Shown: one piece after another, positions 1 through 8,144 of the stretch
Position numbering within the stretch: position 1 is the stretch's first letter
How the letters are laid out: each line of letters starts with the position of its first letter
Origin: a virus
Virus record (IMG/VR): IMGVR_UViG_3300043436_001582
Span: 1 to 20,650 of that record
Direction: 5' to 3' (one strand)
DNA: 20,650 nucleotides
Made by a program: the position numbers and the translations under genes
Notes under the pieces: generated by a model
Told to the model about the DNA's origin: nothing
Databases searched by the model: none
Seen by the model: the letters and a program-made list of their open reading frames with translations, nothing else

Positions 1-9
1 TTTTACCAT
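1..9 (-). CDS. 5' end of a further phage gene, truncated by the window edge
   Basis: Only the first three codons (M-V-K) lie in the window. The ATG overlaps the stop of the preceding small ORF in a TAATG junction, and an AGGAG sequence lies 8 bases upstream. That is a good ribosome binding site and the main reason to call a start here. The product cannot be named. Confidence 0.55.
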
Positions 10-155
10 TATTGGTCTCCTGAACCTTCACCCGGAATGGTGTCTTGATATGGTTGATTAACTTGGGGCTGGGGTTCACGGTGTCTGTGGGACATAACCC
101 TGCGAAGGCAGGTAATTTCCTCAACATTTCCTTCAGGCTTGGGCAAAAACTCCAT
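9..155 (-). CDS. Small hydrophilic protein of unknown function (48 aa)
   Basis: This reading frame of 48 codons plus stop follows the glycine-rich fibre gene after a gap of 22 bases. It begins M-E-F-L-P-K-P-E and ends P-G-E-G-S-G-D-Q. The product is rich in Pro, Glu, Gln, Arg and His and has one cysteine. It has no membrane segment and no motif I recognise. Its TAA overlaps the next ATG (TAATG), and that ATG has a strong ribosome binding site inside the 3' end of this frame. This fits the coupled style of the other genes here. There is no clear Shine-Dalgarno before its own ATG, so the start is uncertain. It fills what would otherwise be a gap in a compact phage genome. Confidence 0.55.
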   Translation of the reverse strand: MEFLPKPEGNVEEITCLRRVMSHRHREPQPQVNQPYQDTIPGEGSGDQ

Positions 156-177
156 GATTAAAGAATACTACAAAGGC

Positions 178-1410
178 TCATGGACCCCAGTATCGGAAGC
201 GTACAAAGCCTGAACCGCCAGCGGCTCCTCCACCGCCACCACCGCCCGTGTTTGCAGTTCCTGCTGAACCACCTGCGCCACCGCCTCCAGAACCACCAGC
301 GGCAATATGTGTGTAACCACCACCACCGCCAGCGGCACCACCGCCACCTCCACCATAGGTGTACCCGTCTAGTGTTGAACCTGCTCCACCAGCACCAGCA
401 ATCTGTGTTGAAGCAGGGGCTGAATTGGCACCTGCGCCACCTGCTCCACCGCCACCACCACCTGCATATGTGCTTGCAACAATACTGTTCCAACCAGTAC
501 CACCAGCAAACCCATTACCAGATGTACCACCATCAGCGCTAAAAGAGAATTCTTCACCACCAGTTTGACCGGCGTATCCTCCAGCATTGGCAACTTCACC
601 AGCCAGACTACTTAAAGTGTCAGAACCACCTACAGATACAGCAACATTTCCACTGATACTAATAGACGTGATAAAGCGACCTTGTCCACCGCCACCGCCA
701 CCGCCATAAAATGAACCGCTACCACCGCCACCAATAATTAAACAATCATTGATTGTTGTAATAGCCAAACCATTTGTACCACTAGTAGGAACTGGGTTTG
801 TCCATGTTTGACTACCTGTACTGGTAAATGCAGCAGTACGATAACTGTATGTTGTAAAAGACAATACAGAACCTTGTGCTACAGCATTAGCGGCTACAAA
901 TGAGTTCTCAGAGCCATAAACAAAACCAGTTGTAGTAGAGGCTTTAATTCGGTAGTAATACCTAGTTCCTACAGTTAATCCAGAAATACTGACACTGACT
1001 GCTTGGTTGTTAGCAGTGGTGTAGGAACCTTGTGCAACTTCAGATGTGTAAACACCTGTAGAAGTACCGTATTCAAATGACACTGTTGTGGGAGATGTGG
1101 CAGAAACAGTGCCTGCTAAAGAAGCAGTAGCAGCGTTATTAGTACCAACTGCTCTAAAGTAATAAAGAGTTCCGTTAGACAACCCTGTCAAGGAAGAAGA
1201 TGAACTAGCAGTGCTGGGGCTAGCCGAAGTACCCCAAAGGTATGAAAGTGTTCCAGTGCTTGTGGAACCATTCATTGTTCCAGAGTTCTGGTTAAAGTTA
1301 GTCGCTGCACTAGTCGTAACAGTAGGTGCAGGGGTAGTGCTAGTAGCCGCCCCCGTTACGATTGTGGGGACGGGTCGTGAAGCATGTGCTACAACGCCCG
1401 GGATTATCAT
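178..1410 (-). CDS. Glycine-rich tail fibre/adhesin with FN3-like domains (410 aa)
   Basis: This is a probable receptor-binding or fibre-tip protein. Residues about 30-172 look like two fibronectin type III-like beta domains: they contain L-S-N-G-T-L-Y-Y-F-R-A and V-G-T-R-Y-Y-Y-R-I-K-A, the usual Y-x-Y-R strand of that fold. From about residue 225 to 400 it becomes polyglycine (runs of 5-8 Gly mixed with Ala, Ser, Thr). It ends F-V-R-F-R-Y-W-G-P. Glycine-rich distal domains of this kind are common in phage tails, and in T-even gp38 adhesins polyglycine helices form the core. The frame stays open 10 codons further upstream, but I chose the ATG at 1410 because it forms an ATGA overlap with the stop of the gene before it, implying coupled translation. 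It is a paralogue of the protein at 16693-17907, with the same domain order and a similar C-terminal end. The specific receptor is unknown. Confidence 0.8.
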   Translation of the reverse strand: MIIPGVVAHASRPVPTIVTGAATSTTPAPTVTTSAATNFNQNSGTMNGSTSTGTLSYLWGTSASPSTASSSSSLTGLSNGTLYYFRAVGTNNAATASLAGTVSATSPTTVSFEYGTSTGVYTSEVAQGSYTTANNQAVSVSISGLTVGTRYYYRIKASTTTGFVYGSENSFVAANAVAQGSVLSFTTYSYRTAAFTSTGSQTWTNPVPTSGTNGLAITTINDCLIIGGGGSGSFYGGGGGGGQGRFITSISISGNVAVSVGGSDTLSSLAGEVANAGGYAGQTGGEEFSFSADGGTSGNGFAGGTGWNSIVASTYAGGGGGGAGGAGANSAPASTQIAGAGGAGSTLDGYTYGGGGGGAAGGGGGYTHIAAGGSGGGGAGGSAGTANTGGGGGGGAAGGSGFVRFRYWGP

Positions 1411-2309
1411 GCGGTAGTCAAGTCCCCAAAGAGAAGCCAAGAACCGTCTGTGCGCTTAGTAAGCGATGCTGTAGACCATTGTGTACGGAGTTTGAGACCA
1501 AGGGAAGAATGTACAGTTACGTTGGCACCACCACTCTGGACAACGACAGCATCACCGCTTGCCCCAGATTTTACAAGGGTGATTATGCAACCAACAGGAA
1601 AGTTAGCGTTGCTAGCGGTTGGAATAGAGATGTTACAAGCAGAGGAATACTCAATAGTGTTATCAATGTCAGTAACACTTGGAGAATCTGTAGACGCACT
1701 ATGAGCACGAGGAACAATCAGGTGATACTCAGCAAGGTTTTCCCATGTGCTTGCACCGGTCTTTACCCAAAGTTGTGAACGACCAGAAAGTGTAGTAACT
1801 GTTGTATTGATGTAGAAGTCACCGATAGAGCCGACAGAGCCACTTGGTTCACCTGCGCCTGTACGAGCATCATTGCTCATCATGAAAATGCGCTTGTCAG
1901 TAATTTGAGTACCTGAAACAGTACTTGCTGTTCCTGATGTGCGGTACACAGCCGCTAAAAGGACGTCTCCTGAAGAAAGGGTAGGAAACGTTGGGTTAGC
2001 ACCGGCAGTACCTTCACGCACTGCAAGAGCGCCTGTAGAAGTGGCAACCACTAAATCAAAACGTGGACCAGCCGAACTTCCAAGTCCTACTGAAAGATTA
2101 CTTGACGAAGAAACTGTCTTGTAAACACCTTCTGTCAGAATTTCTCCAGCGGATACTTGGACAGTTTGGTTTGGGGATACCTGAGCGGTTATTTCACACC
2201 CAGAAATAACGCCACTCTTCCGATTACCAAGGGCTGCAAAATCTACGCTGTCTGGCTCTGATTGGTCAATAACCGAGGCGTCGGGAGCATTAGGAATATA
2301 GAAGCCCAT
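1407..2309 (-). CDS. Tail fibre/baseplate-associated structural protein (300 aa)
   Basis: The N-terminal half resembles a common phage tail domain: G-V-I-S-G-C-E-I near residue 34, V-S-A-G-E-I-L near 52, P-R-F-D-L-V-V-A-T near 82, and a stretch ending T-Q-I-T-D-K-R-I near 140. The C-terminal 100 residues form a beta-rich domain ending in G-L-K-L-R-T-Q-W-S and then W-L-L-F-G-D-L. The giant collagen-like fibre at the right end of the window ends in the same kind of domain, so it is probably a shared trimerisation or attachment module (inference). The ribosome binding site GAGGT lies 6-7 bases before the ATG and overlaps the TGA of the previous gene. The stop overlaps the next fibre gene by four bases. 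I saw no enzymatic motif. Structural role likely; exact position in the tail unknown. Confidence 0.7.
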   Translation of the reverse strand: MGFYIPNAPDASVIDQSEPDSVDFAALGNRKSGVISGCEITAQVSPNQTVQVSAGEILTEGVYKTVSSSSNLSVGLGSSAGPRFDLVVATSTGALAVREGTAGANPTFPTLSSGDVLLAAVYRTSGTASTVSGTQITDKRIFMMSNDARTGAGEPSGSVGSIGDFYINTTVTTLSGRSQLWVKTGASTWENLAEYHLIVPRAHSASTDSPSVTDIDNTIEYSSACNISIPTASNANFPVGCIITLVKSGASGDAVVVQSGGANVTVHSSLGLKLRTQWSTASLTKRTDGSWLLFGDLTTA

Positions 2310-2317
2310 TAGTTACC

Positions 2318-2554
2318 TCAGAGAGTGTCGTAGATGTTCCCGTACTTCTTCAAGTGTTCGTAAAGGTCAACGGGAATGTTGAAAGTTTTACCATCTTCAA
2401 AGTTGAACATCTTTGCACCCCAGTACATTGTCCACGTACCTTTAACACGGGCACGCTTCAAGTCTGAACCAGCGGCTGGGACAGGGGTAACAACAGTCTC
2501 TTCAACCTCAGAAACGGGTTCAGCGAATGTGTTGGAATTGCGGTTAGTAGCCAT
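2318..2554 (-). CDS. Small protein following the major capsid gene (78 aa), function unknown
   Basis: The product begins M-A-T-N-R-N-S-N-T-F. Its first 30 residues are acidic, low in hydrophobics and probably disordered. A folded-looking part follows, with G-T-W-T-M-Y-W-G and F-E-D-G-K-T-F-N-I-P-V-D-L-Y-E-H-L-K-K-Y-G. I chose the ATG at 2554 because AGGGAG lies about 8 bases upstream. A longer frame from GTG at 2617 would run through a strong hairpin and lacks a binding site. Small proteins directly after the capsid gene are often decoration or head-completion proteins, but nothing here proves that. The F-x-D-G-K-x-F-x-I/V-P-x-D-x-Y-E-H-L-K pattern recalls small phage proteins known only as hypothetical. 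Confidence 0.75.
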   Translation of the reverse strand: MATNRNSNTFAEPVSEVEETVVTPVPAAGSDLKRARVKGTWTMYWGAKMFNFEDGKTFNIPVDLYEHLKKYGNIYDTL

Positions 2555-2592
2555 TTGGATTTCTCCCTTACTTGTTGTTATGTAGTACCTGT

Positions 2593-2618
2593 AGTGAGGG
2601 GTCTTGCGACCCCCCACT
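2593..2618 (-). terminator. Hairpin with GCAA tetraloop after the major capsid gene
   Basis: Arms 2593-2603 and 2608-2618 pair over 11 positions with one mismatch. In the minus-strand RNA the loop is GCAA, a stable GNRA tetraloop. It lies about 20 bases after the capsid stop and before the ribosome binding site of the 78-residue gene. There is no U-run after the stem, so a classic intrinsic terminator is not supported. Partial termination, or protection of the capsid mRNA 3' end, are the likelier roles (inference). Confidence 0.5.
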
Positions 2619-2638
2619 TCAGAGTTCTTTGGGGGCTA

Positions 2639-3727
2639 TCAGGAGATAGCGCCACCCTTTGTGTTGATAAGCACACGAGACTCATGGGTGATAACACCGA
2701 AGCCCCAGATTGCGTACCAAGCGAGACCGTGCTCACGACCAAAGTCAATGACACCACCGTCACGGAGTTCCACTGGCAATGCAATGGCTTGTCCGAAAGC
2801 GTTGTCACCAATCATGATGGCGCTGTACGAGTCAGCAGTTGGGTCTTGGTATCCACTTGTGAGTGGGTCAAGGTCAACAACGTCAGTTCCAGCGGTTTGA
2901 CCCTTAAGAACTTGCGTGGTTTCAATGAACACGACGTCGTAGATACGACCAATTTCACCGAGCATGAAGTTGCCGGGAGCGGCGTACTTCGTGACTTCAA
3001 TGAATTCAGGCCAGTCACGAAGTGCACGTGCCTGCGCTGGGTGGACGAAACAAACGTAGGTGTCGCCAAGGCGTGGGATGTTCTGGTTAGCAAGAACTTC
3101 AACTGAGTCCTTAACCGTTGCAGGTGACATGTACCCCGGAGCCGAAGCCGAACCGAGTGTGCCAGCATCGTATGGGCTGATTGAGCCACGTGCAGCGACT
3201 GGTGTGCGACCAAACACAACGTTTGGAGCAACAGCAGCGCCACCACCGAAAGGAACGCCGGGAGCGTAAAGGGTGTTACGTGCTTGTGCGTCCATGCTTT
3301 GTGCCATGTGGCGACCAAGGAGACGTGAAGACGAAGCCATAACGTCATCAAATGATGCGTTAAGGAGGAGTTCTGTTACTGCAACAGACTGACCTTGTTC
3401 CTTAACGGTGATTTGAATCTGGCTTGCCGACAGAGCCACTGGCTCCATACGGACACCTTCGGTAAGTTCTGCGCCGGTTGCGTCATTAACTGCAAGGTTG
3501 TTATAACGCATGAAGTTAATGGTGAGACCGGGCATAACGCCGAGTTCTGTCTTCTTGACTGCAAACTGTTCAAAACGAAGAACAGGCATTGCTTGGAACA
3601 AGATTTCCTTGGACCAAATAGTCTGGATTGCTGGGGAGAGGGTACTGTCACTTGAGTAACCAGTGGTTGAAATTGAACCAAGGTTAGCACCGGTAATAGC
3701 ACCACCTTGTGGGGCTGGAAGGGCCAT
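2639..3727 (-). CDS. Major capsid protein, probably N4-gp56-like family
   Basis: This 362-residue protein forms the phage head shell. Its N-terminal part has the pattern I associate with N4-gp56-type capsid proteins: an I-W-S-K-E-I-L-F-Q-A segment near residue 37, R-F-E-Q-F-A-V-K-K near 51 and G-L-T-I-N-F-M-R-Y-N near 67. Later come Y-V-C-F-V-H-P-A-Q-A-R-A-L-R-D near 225 and a C-terminal region rich in beta strands, as in HK97-fold coats. Length is typical. A strong GGAGG site lies upstream of the ATG, fitting high expression. It sits directly after the scaffold-like gene, and the portal precedes both, the standard head-module order. Capsid identity is well supported by sequence and context; the family name is from memory of the motif and not from a search. 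Confidence 0.87.
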   Translation of the reverse strand: MALPAPQGGAITGANLGSISTTGYSSDSTLSPAIQTIWSKEILFQAMPVLRFEQFAVKKTELGVMPGLTINFMRYNNLAVNDATGAELTEGVRMEPVALSASQIQITVKEQGQSVAVTELLLNASFDDVMASSSRLLGRHMAQSMDAQARNTLYAPGVPFGGGAAVAPNVVFGRTPVAARGSISPYDAGTLGSASAPGYMSPATVKDSVEVLANQNIPRLGDTYVCFVHPAQARALRDWPEFIEVTKYAAPGNFMLGEIGRIYDVVFIETTQVLKGQTAGTDVVDLDPLTSGYQDPTADSYSAIMIGDNAFGQAIALPVELRDGGVIDFGREHGLAWYAIWGFGVITHESRVLINTKGGAIS

Positions 3728-3761
3728 TGGATTATCCTCCGGGGTTGTGGGTTTTTATGGG

Positions 3762-4568
3762 TTAATACCTGCCCCGTTGGGGGCGAGCATTCATGAGCCT
3801 GTCACGCATCTGTGCATACTTTTCCATTGGCATATTGCGGATGTCCTCCGCTGTCAACGTTTGATACTCCGTTTGGGTGTCCATTGGCCCAATAGGGGGT
3901 GACGTAGGTGTTACCCCCCGCAAGCGACTTTGCTGTTGCTGAGTCGCTTGTTGGATTGATTCAATAATAGCATTACTTCTTTCACGAAGTACGGCAATTG
4001 AATTCTCAATCTCATCCTCACTGTTACCTGCGACGAGGTCAATCAATTCGGGGATGATGTGTTCTTGCTCTTCTTGAACACGACGTTGACGATGCGAGTT
4101 AATTGCTTGCATCTCACGTTCTTTTTCAAGGAGTGCTTCTTGAGCAGCACGCTGACGCTCAATTTCGTCAAAACGAGCCTTGTAGTCACCTTCAATTTGT
4201 GACAACTTGGCGTTAAATTCATCTTCTCGCTTAAGAAGAAGTTCCTTTGCTGAGAGTTCTGCAACTTCACGCTCACGGATGATTTCTGCTTCTTTAGAAG
4301 CACGCTCATCCGCTTCTGCACGAGCGGCTTCACGCTCTGCGGCAATGATAGCCATCTGCTCTTCCATGCTCTTCACACGGGTATCAGCCTCTTCAAGACG
4401 CTTATACATCTTGTCTTTTTCCTGCTTACGGATGTTTTCTACTTCATCCTCAGAAAAGAGTTTGCTGGTTGCTTTTGCCATTGCATCCTCTACAAACTGC
4501 TCCACCATTGGTGCGTCTGTAGGGACCATGATGATATCCCCTTCAGGGATATTAGGGTTCTTTGCCAT
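3762..4568 (-). CDS. Capsid assembly scaffolding-like coiled-coil protein (268 aa)
   Basis: From about residue 35 to 180 the sequence is almost entirely charged helix (Glu, Lys, Arg, Ala, Gln), the pattern of a long coiled coil. Examples are A-A-E-R-E-A-A-R-A-E-A and L-L-E-K-E-R-E-M-Q-A. A Q-rich stretch follows near residues 203-211 (Q-Q-A-T-Q-Q-Q-Q-S). The C-terminus holds a P-P-I-G-P linker, then a short helix with M-P-M-E-K-Y-A-Q-M-R-D-R-L and a basic end R-P-Q-R-G-R-Y. Scaffolding proteins typically combine a helical rod with a small basic C-terminal capsid-binding region. The position between portal and capsid genes is where such a gene is expected. The ribosome binding site is GAGG about 9 bases before the ATG. 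No protease motif was seen. Confidence 0.8.
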   Translation of the reverse strand: MAKNPNIPEGDIIMVPTDAPMVEQFVEDAMAKATSKLFSEDEVENIRKQEKDKMYKRLEEADTRVKSMEEQMAIIAAEREAARAEADERASKEAEIIREREVAELSAKELLLKREDEFNAKLSQIEGDYKARFDEIERQRAAQEALLEKEREMQAINSHRQRRVQEEQEHIIPELIDLVAGNSEDEIENSIAVLRERSNAIIESIQQATQQQQSRLRGVTPTSPPIGPMDTQTEYQTLTAEDIRNMPMEKYAQMRDRLMNARPQRGRY

Positions 4569-4618
4569 AGTATTTACCTCACTAGTTTGGCTAATTGGAA
4601 CTGTTTTTATGTAACTTT

Positions 4619-6310
4619 TTAATTATCTTCGTCTGGGTTTCTACGTTGAGCAAATCGCCCACCGTAAGCCCGTGATACCAGTTTGTTTATGAGTTCCCCT
4701 TCCATTGGAGCAGCAGCACCAATGCCGGGGAGTAGTCCGGAACCATCGTCCGTACTAGATACATTACCATCTCCAGAAGGTGCTGGCTGAGCATTACCAT
4801 CTGGTCCGGCGAACATGCCTGTAGCCAACATAATGGCTTGTTGAATCTGGGCACGCATCATGTCCAGCGCACCTTGGTCAATGGCGTCGTCTTGAAGTTC
4901 TTCAAATATTTCAGCCAACTTCTCACGTGGGAATTCTTCACCAAGAAGACGCAGTGCGCCCTCCTTAGACTCAAGTCCCAAATTCATCTTGGCTTGTACT
5001 TCGTTAAGTTTGATAAGAACATCAACAGGAAGTGGTTCAGGCCAGTGAACAGTTGTTTTATAGATAAGAGGGTCAGCAGGGTCCAACTGGTCAAGTTGGT
5101 CTTTTTCTGGTAGTTCAGCACGGCTAGGGTCCCACGTAAGCATTTGTGGTTCAAAGATTGCGGCAGTACGAATAATGATTTCGTTAATGCGCTCTAGACC
5201 CTTGGTGAAGTGGATTTTCTTCATCGTAAAGCGGTTCATCATTGGCTGGTATTGGATAGCCAATGCCACACCAGAGGTGTTAGATACAGGTTGGAATTGT
5301 CCAAGTGCTGACTCAGGAACACCAGTAATTTCGTGCATAGTGCGTTTAATGACATTGATGTATTCCAGAGCACCTGACATCTCACCACGAGATTCAAGGT
5401 TGAACACGCTGGCATCCTTTGGAAGACCAGCCCAAACCTTCTTCGGTCCACGCTCTAACTGGGAAGCCTTGGCGCCAGTGATAATTGTCACAGGGGCAGC
5501 GTGGTAGTTGATGATGTCAGAAACTTCCAACATCTTTTCGTTCAACTCACGATTCAAAGGAATGATGTCCCAGATGTCTGACTGTCCCCAAGGAGAAGAA
5601 GAGATAGTCGTATTTGGAATATGCACAATTGGAATAGTTCCAATTGCATTTGGGTATTCGTCAATCAATTCGTCATTAACAAATTGTTGCACCATGTCAT
5701 CAGAGATGATTTCCGTAAATGTGTAAACCTGACGAGTACCTTCAGGAGAAGTGCCCCAGAAACGATACTTTAACTTAAAGCGAATCAAACGGTCACGGTC
5801 ATGAGGGTGGTATTCAGGGAAACAGTGAGCAGGGTTCAATGGAATAACACGAATACGACCTGAATGAAAAATACCAATACTGTCGGTATAAGGTTCTTCG
5901 TAAGCAACTTTTACAAAGCAGTCACCCGTAACAGATGCAAGTTGTCCCATTTCCCAAAGAACATAATGCTTATTGTTGTGGTTATCCCAAACTTCATGTA
6001 AAAGTTGAGGAATGATTGCTTCGTTTTGTTCTGGAACGTGGAATTGAATACCTTTACCAAAACAGAAGTTGGTGATGTAGTCCGACATAGTACGGACATA
6101 ATTCATGTAGAACTGGGATTCACCCATCTCACGGCGATAAGACCAGTGGTGTCCAAGGTACCAAGCCCAAGCCGCTGAGTAGCGGTTAAGACGAGGACCA
6201 TGTACTTCAAACTCTTCGTCTGCAAGTTCCACCAAACCAAGTGGGGAAATAGCAACGGTGAGGTCGCTTGACGACGCTCTATAAGATGGGGACCAAAAAT
6301 CAACTGCCAT
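4619..6310 (-). CDS. Portal protein (563 aa)
   Basis: Portal proteins form the dodecameric ring through which DNA enters and leaves the head. The central part has the typical portal pattern: I-P-I-V-H-I-P-N near residue 230, then S-P-W-G-Q-S-D-I, I-P-L-N-R-E-L-N-E-K-M and V-S-D-I-I-N-Y-H-A-A-P, followed by G-V-P-E-S-A-L-G-Q near 345 and S-G-V-A-L-A-I-Q-Y-Q-P-M. This corresponds to the stem and crown-adjacent helices. The C-terminal 80 residues are acidic, Gly/Pro-rich and probably flexible. The start is an ATG preceded by AAGGTG. Length is within the usual 450-600 range. The next genes downstream encode scaffold and capsid proteins, which supports the call. Confidence 0.9.
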   Translation of the reverse strand: MAVDFWSPSYRASSSDLTVAISPLGLVELADEEFEVHGPRLNRYSAAWAWYLGHHWSYRREMGESQFYMNYVRTMSDYITNFCFGKGIQFHVPEQNEAIIPQLLHEVWDNHNNKHYVLWEMGQLASVTGDCFVKVAYEEPYTDSIGIFHSGRIRVIPLNPAHCFPEYHPHDRDRLIRFKLKYRFWGTSPEGTRQVYTFTEIISDDMVQQFVNDELIDEYPNAIGTIPIVHIPNTTISSSPWGQSDIWDIIPLNRELNEKMLEVSDIINYHAAPVTIITGAKASQLERGPKKVWAGLPKDASVFNLESRGEMSGALEYINVIKRTMHEITGVPESALGQFQPVSNTSGVALAIQYQPMMNRFTMKKIHFTKGLERINEIIIRTAAIFEPQMLTWDPSRAELPEKDQLDQLDPADPLIYKTTVHWPEPLPVDVLIKLNEVQAKMNLGLESKEGALRLLGEEFPREKLAEIFEELQDDAIDQGALDMMRAQIQQAIMLATGMFAGPDGNAQPAPSGDGNVSSTDDGSGLLPGIGAAAPMEGELINKLVSRAYGGRFAQRRNPDEDN

Positions 6311-6351
6311 GTTACTTACACCTTACCACTAATGGTGGGTAGTTACTTATA

Positions 6352-6654
6352 TTAGGCTTTTGGAGCAGCAGGCTTCTTAGCAACTGCCTTTTTAGCAGGG
6401 GCCTTCTTCTTCTCTACTTCTGCTGTTACTTCTTCAACAAGTGTAGGAAGTTCTGCGGAAGCCTTAGCAAGAAATGATGCTGTTCCCTTGTCACCTACAA
6501 GTGTGCTTGCGTATGCAAGACCTGTAATAACAAGTGGCATGATTGCGGCTTGTGCGCCCGGGTCAATGTTCCACTTAGCAAGGAAAAACGAAATAGCGCC
6601 GACAACTGCGCCCTTGAGAGTCTGGTCTGCGACCTGCTGGTTCTTTGTAGCCAT
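6352..6654 (-). CDS. Small membrane protein with Lys/Ala/Pro-rich tail, holin-like
   Basis: The 100-residue product has two hydrophobic stretches, about residues 14-27 and 35-53. They are separated by a short segment containing W-N-I-D-P-G, a small-holin-like layout. After residue 78 it changes to a highly basic tail, E-K-K-K-A-P-A-K-K-A-V-A-K-K-P-A-A-P-K-A, resembling the C-terminal tail of histone H1 or HU-like proteins. Such a tail could bind nucleic acid or an acidic cell envelope. The start has an excellent AGGAG site 7 bases upstream. Its position just before the portal rather than beside the endolysin makes a pure holin role uncertain. A membrane-anchored DNA-binding or virion protein is an alternative. 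Confidence 0.65.
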   Translation of the reverse strand: MATKNQQVADQTLKGAVVGAISFFLAKWNIDPGAQAAIMPLVITGLAYASTLVGDKGTASFLAKASAELPTLVEEVTAEVEKKKAPAKKAVAKKPAAPKA

Positions 6655-6694
6655 GAGTGCTCCTAATAGAAGGTTTACATCAATAATACTACGT

Positions 6695-6991
6695 TTATCG
6701 GTGCAAGTAGTTAATCTTCTGTACCATACCTGTAGGAATCATAATTCCATTTCCGGCATGGGTGTCATTGATAAGTGATACTAACTTTACACACTCGGCG
6801 TCTTTATGCATTAAATAACCAACGGACAAAGATTTGGCTGGTTTAGACTTTTGAATTTCTTCATGCCCAAACCAACCAGATTCAATGTCAGATGCGTCTA
6901 GCCAAAGGACTTCCACAAGGGGAGGCTTGCTAGGGTTCTTCTTCCCGAATACAGATTCTACGAATTTCTTGAAGTCGGGGAAAGCGTCCAT
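6695..6991 (-). CDS. Small phage protein of unknown function (98 aa)
   Basis: The product begins with a basic helix (D-F-K-K-F-V-E-S-V-F-G-K-K). A beta-rich part follows: V-E-V-L-W-L-D-A-S-D near residue 27, S-L-S-V-G-Y-L-M-H-K-D-A near 55, and G-N-G-I-M-I-P-T-G-M-V-Q-K-I near 80. That order, a W-x-D segment, then S-V-G-Y/W-L, then I-P-x-G-x-V/I, matches a widespread class of small uncharacterised phage proteins I recall, for which I know no function. It follows the phosphoesterase gene by four bases with a weak AGG site, so it probably shares that transcript. Confidence 0.7.
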   Translation of the reverse strand: MDAFPDFKKFVESVFGKKNPSKPPLVEVLWLDASDIESGWFGHEEIQKSKPAKSLSVGYLMHKDAECVKLVSLINDTHAGNGIMIPTGMVQKINYLHR

Positions 6992-6995
6992 AGAC

Positions 6996-8144
6996 CTATT
7001 CTACACCCAGCAACTTGCCCTTATAAAACATGGTTCCATCATGGATGGGGAGCATCTCAGGGTGGAAAGCACCATCTCCCTCTTGGTAGTGGATAATCCC
7101 AAGACCTTGTTGCCAATCCTCTACACAGGTAATTGGACGACCATCAAGGTCCATACCACCCTTGGTAGAAGGCACCATACCGTCTACACGGGCTAAACAA
7201 CCAAAGGAGATAGCCGCAATGGTCTTTGGACCATCCCAGTCACTACGGGTGCGCTCAGCCCACTCACGTCGGTGAATGTGACCATAGACCACGCTGGACT
7301 TCTCAGTACCCAGATACTTGTGGGCAGTAGAGCCACCTGAAGCCACCTTTGTGCCATGAATAATCTTGATGCGATTATTTAGCCAAAACTGGCTGGCTGG
7401 GTATCCAGCAAAGTATTCCACCCCAAAGTCCTCAAAACGACACAGGAAGGGAATAGAGAGCACTGGAAAAGAGTCAGGGGTATTGCCCTGCTTTAAACCA
7501 AATGCGGCTTTTGCGTTATCAATGATGTAGTTAGTAAGACGAATTTCGTGGTTACCCTCCATCCAGATAATGCGAGCATGGGGAGCAGCGTCACGGATTT
7601 GAGCACAGAGAGTGGTCAAGTAGTCAATGGTTGCCTGAGTCGTCAATGAGAACGCAGGACTTAAACGGTACTTTGACATCTCAGGAAGGTCAGCGTTATC
7701 ACCGTTAAGGGCAACAATGTCAGGCTTCTCTGCCTTGATTACAGCCAAGGCGTAATCCATTGCAACGGGGTCATGCGTGCTAACTAGTTCACCATTGGCA
7801 TCACGGAAGAATCCAGCCTGAATATCAGGAAGTACTACACACTTCTTCCAATTGGATACAGATTGTTTAACTGTAACCTTTGGCAACTTAATAGAAGGAC
7901 CTTGATAGACGGGGTTCCACTCAGGACCTTCTGCCCATTTAGGAGAGAACTGAATAGCGGCGAGGTCATGAATTTGTGCGTCACCGTCTTGGTCTTTAGT
8001 CAATGACTGATAAAGAGAAACACGCTTTACAGAACCAATTTCATTGATGTCAATGTTTTGACGGTCAAGAATTTCAACAAGTCTGCCGAGGGCTTGTGCT
8101 TTAGATTCTGGTGGGGTAGACAACTTATTAACCAATTCGCTCAC
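6996..8144 (-). CDS. Calcineurin-like metallophosphoesterase (382 aa)
   Basis: This is a predicted metal-dependent phosphoesterase acting on nucleic acid or phosphorylated small molecules; the substrate is not visible. The ordered motifs of the family are present: motif I V-L-P-D-I-Q at residues 104-109, G-D-N-A-D at 148-152, G-N-H-E at 197-200, H-G near 263-264 and G-H-I-H at 288-291. Motif I normally reads D-x-H; here it is D107-I-Q109, so one metal ligand is altered. The first 95 residues precede the catalytic core and resemble a small helical regulatory or DNA-binding domain. The start is GTG at 8144, preceded by AAGGAG at 7 bases. It overlaps the upstream HTH gene by 17 bases, suggesting coupled expression and perhaps joint function. 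Confidence 0.85.
   Translation of the reverse strand: MSELVNKLSTPPESKAQALGRLVEILDRQNIDINEIGSVKRVSLYQSLTKDQDGDAQIHDLAAIQFSPKWAEGPEWNPVYQGPSIKLPKVTVKQSVSNWKKCVVLPDIQAGFFRDANGELVSTHDPVAMDYALAVIKAEKPDIVALNGDNADLPEMSKYRLSPAFSLTTQATIDYLTTLCAQIRDAAPHARIIWMEGNHEIRLTNYIIDNAKAAFGLKQGNTPDSFPVLSIPFLCRFEDFGVEYFAGYPASQFWLNNRIKIIHGTKVASGGSTAHKYLGTEKSSVVYGHIHRREWAERTRSDWDGPKTIAAISFGCLARVDGMVPSTKGGMDLDGRPITCVEDWQQGLGIIHYQEGDGAFHPEMLPIHDGTMFYKGKLLGVE

Noticed and set aside
180-599. Open frames on both strands rich in Trp/Arg/Cys or Pro/His over the glycine-rich region
   Set aside because: They are out-of-frame readings of GGN-rich codons; composition is extreme and there are no ribosome binding sites.
1411-1440. 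Upstream extension of the 410-residue fibre to 1440
   Set aside because: The ATG at 1410 forms an ATGA overlap with the preceding stop; the extension adds a longer overlap with no better start signal.
1362-1778. Plus-strand frames opposite the fibre gene
   Set aside because: They overlap a well-supported minus-strand gene, and no plus-strand gene in the window has a recognisable product.
2555-2617. GTG at 2617 as start of the gene after the capsid
   Set aside because: It would place a strong hairpin in the coding sequence and lacks a ribosome binding site; ATG 2554 has AGGGAG.
6318-6340. Small inverted repeat (CCAC/GTGG) before the portal gene
   Set aside because: Arms are only four to five bases; likely chance.
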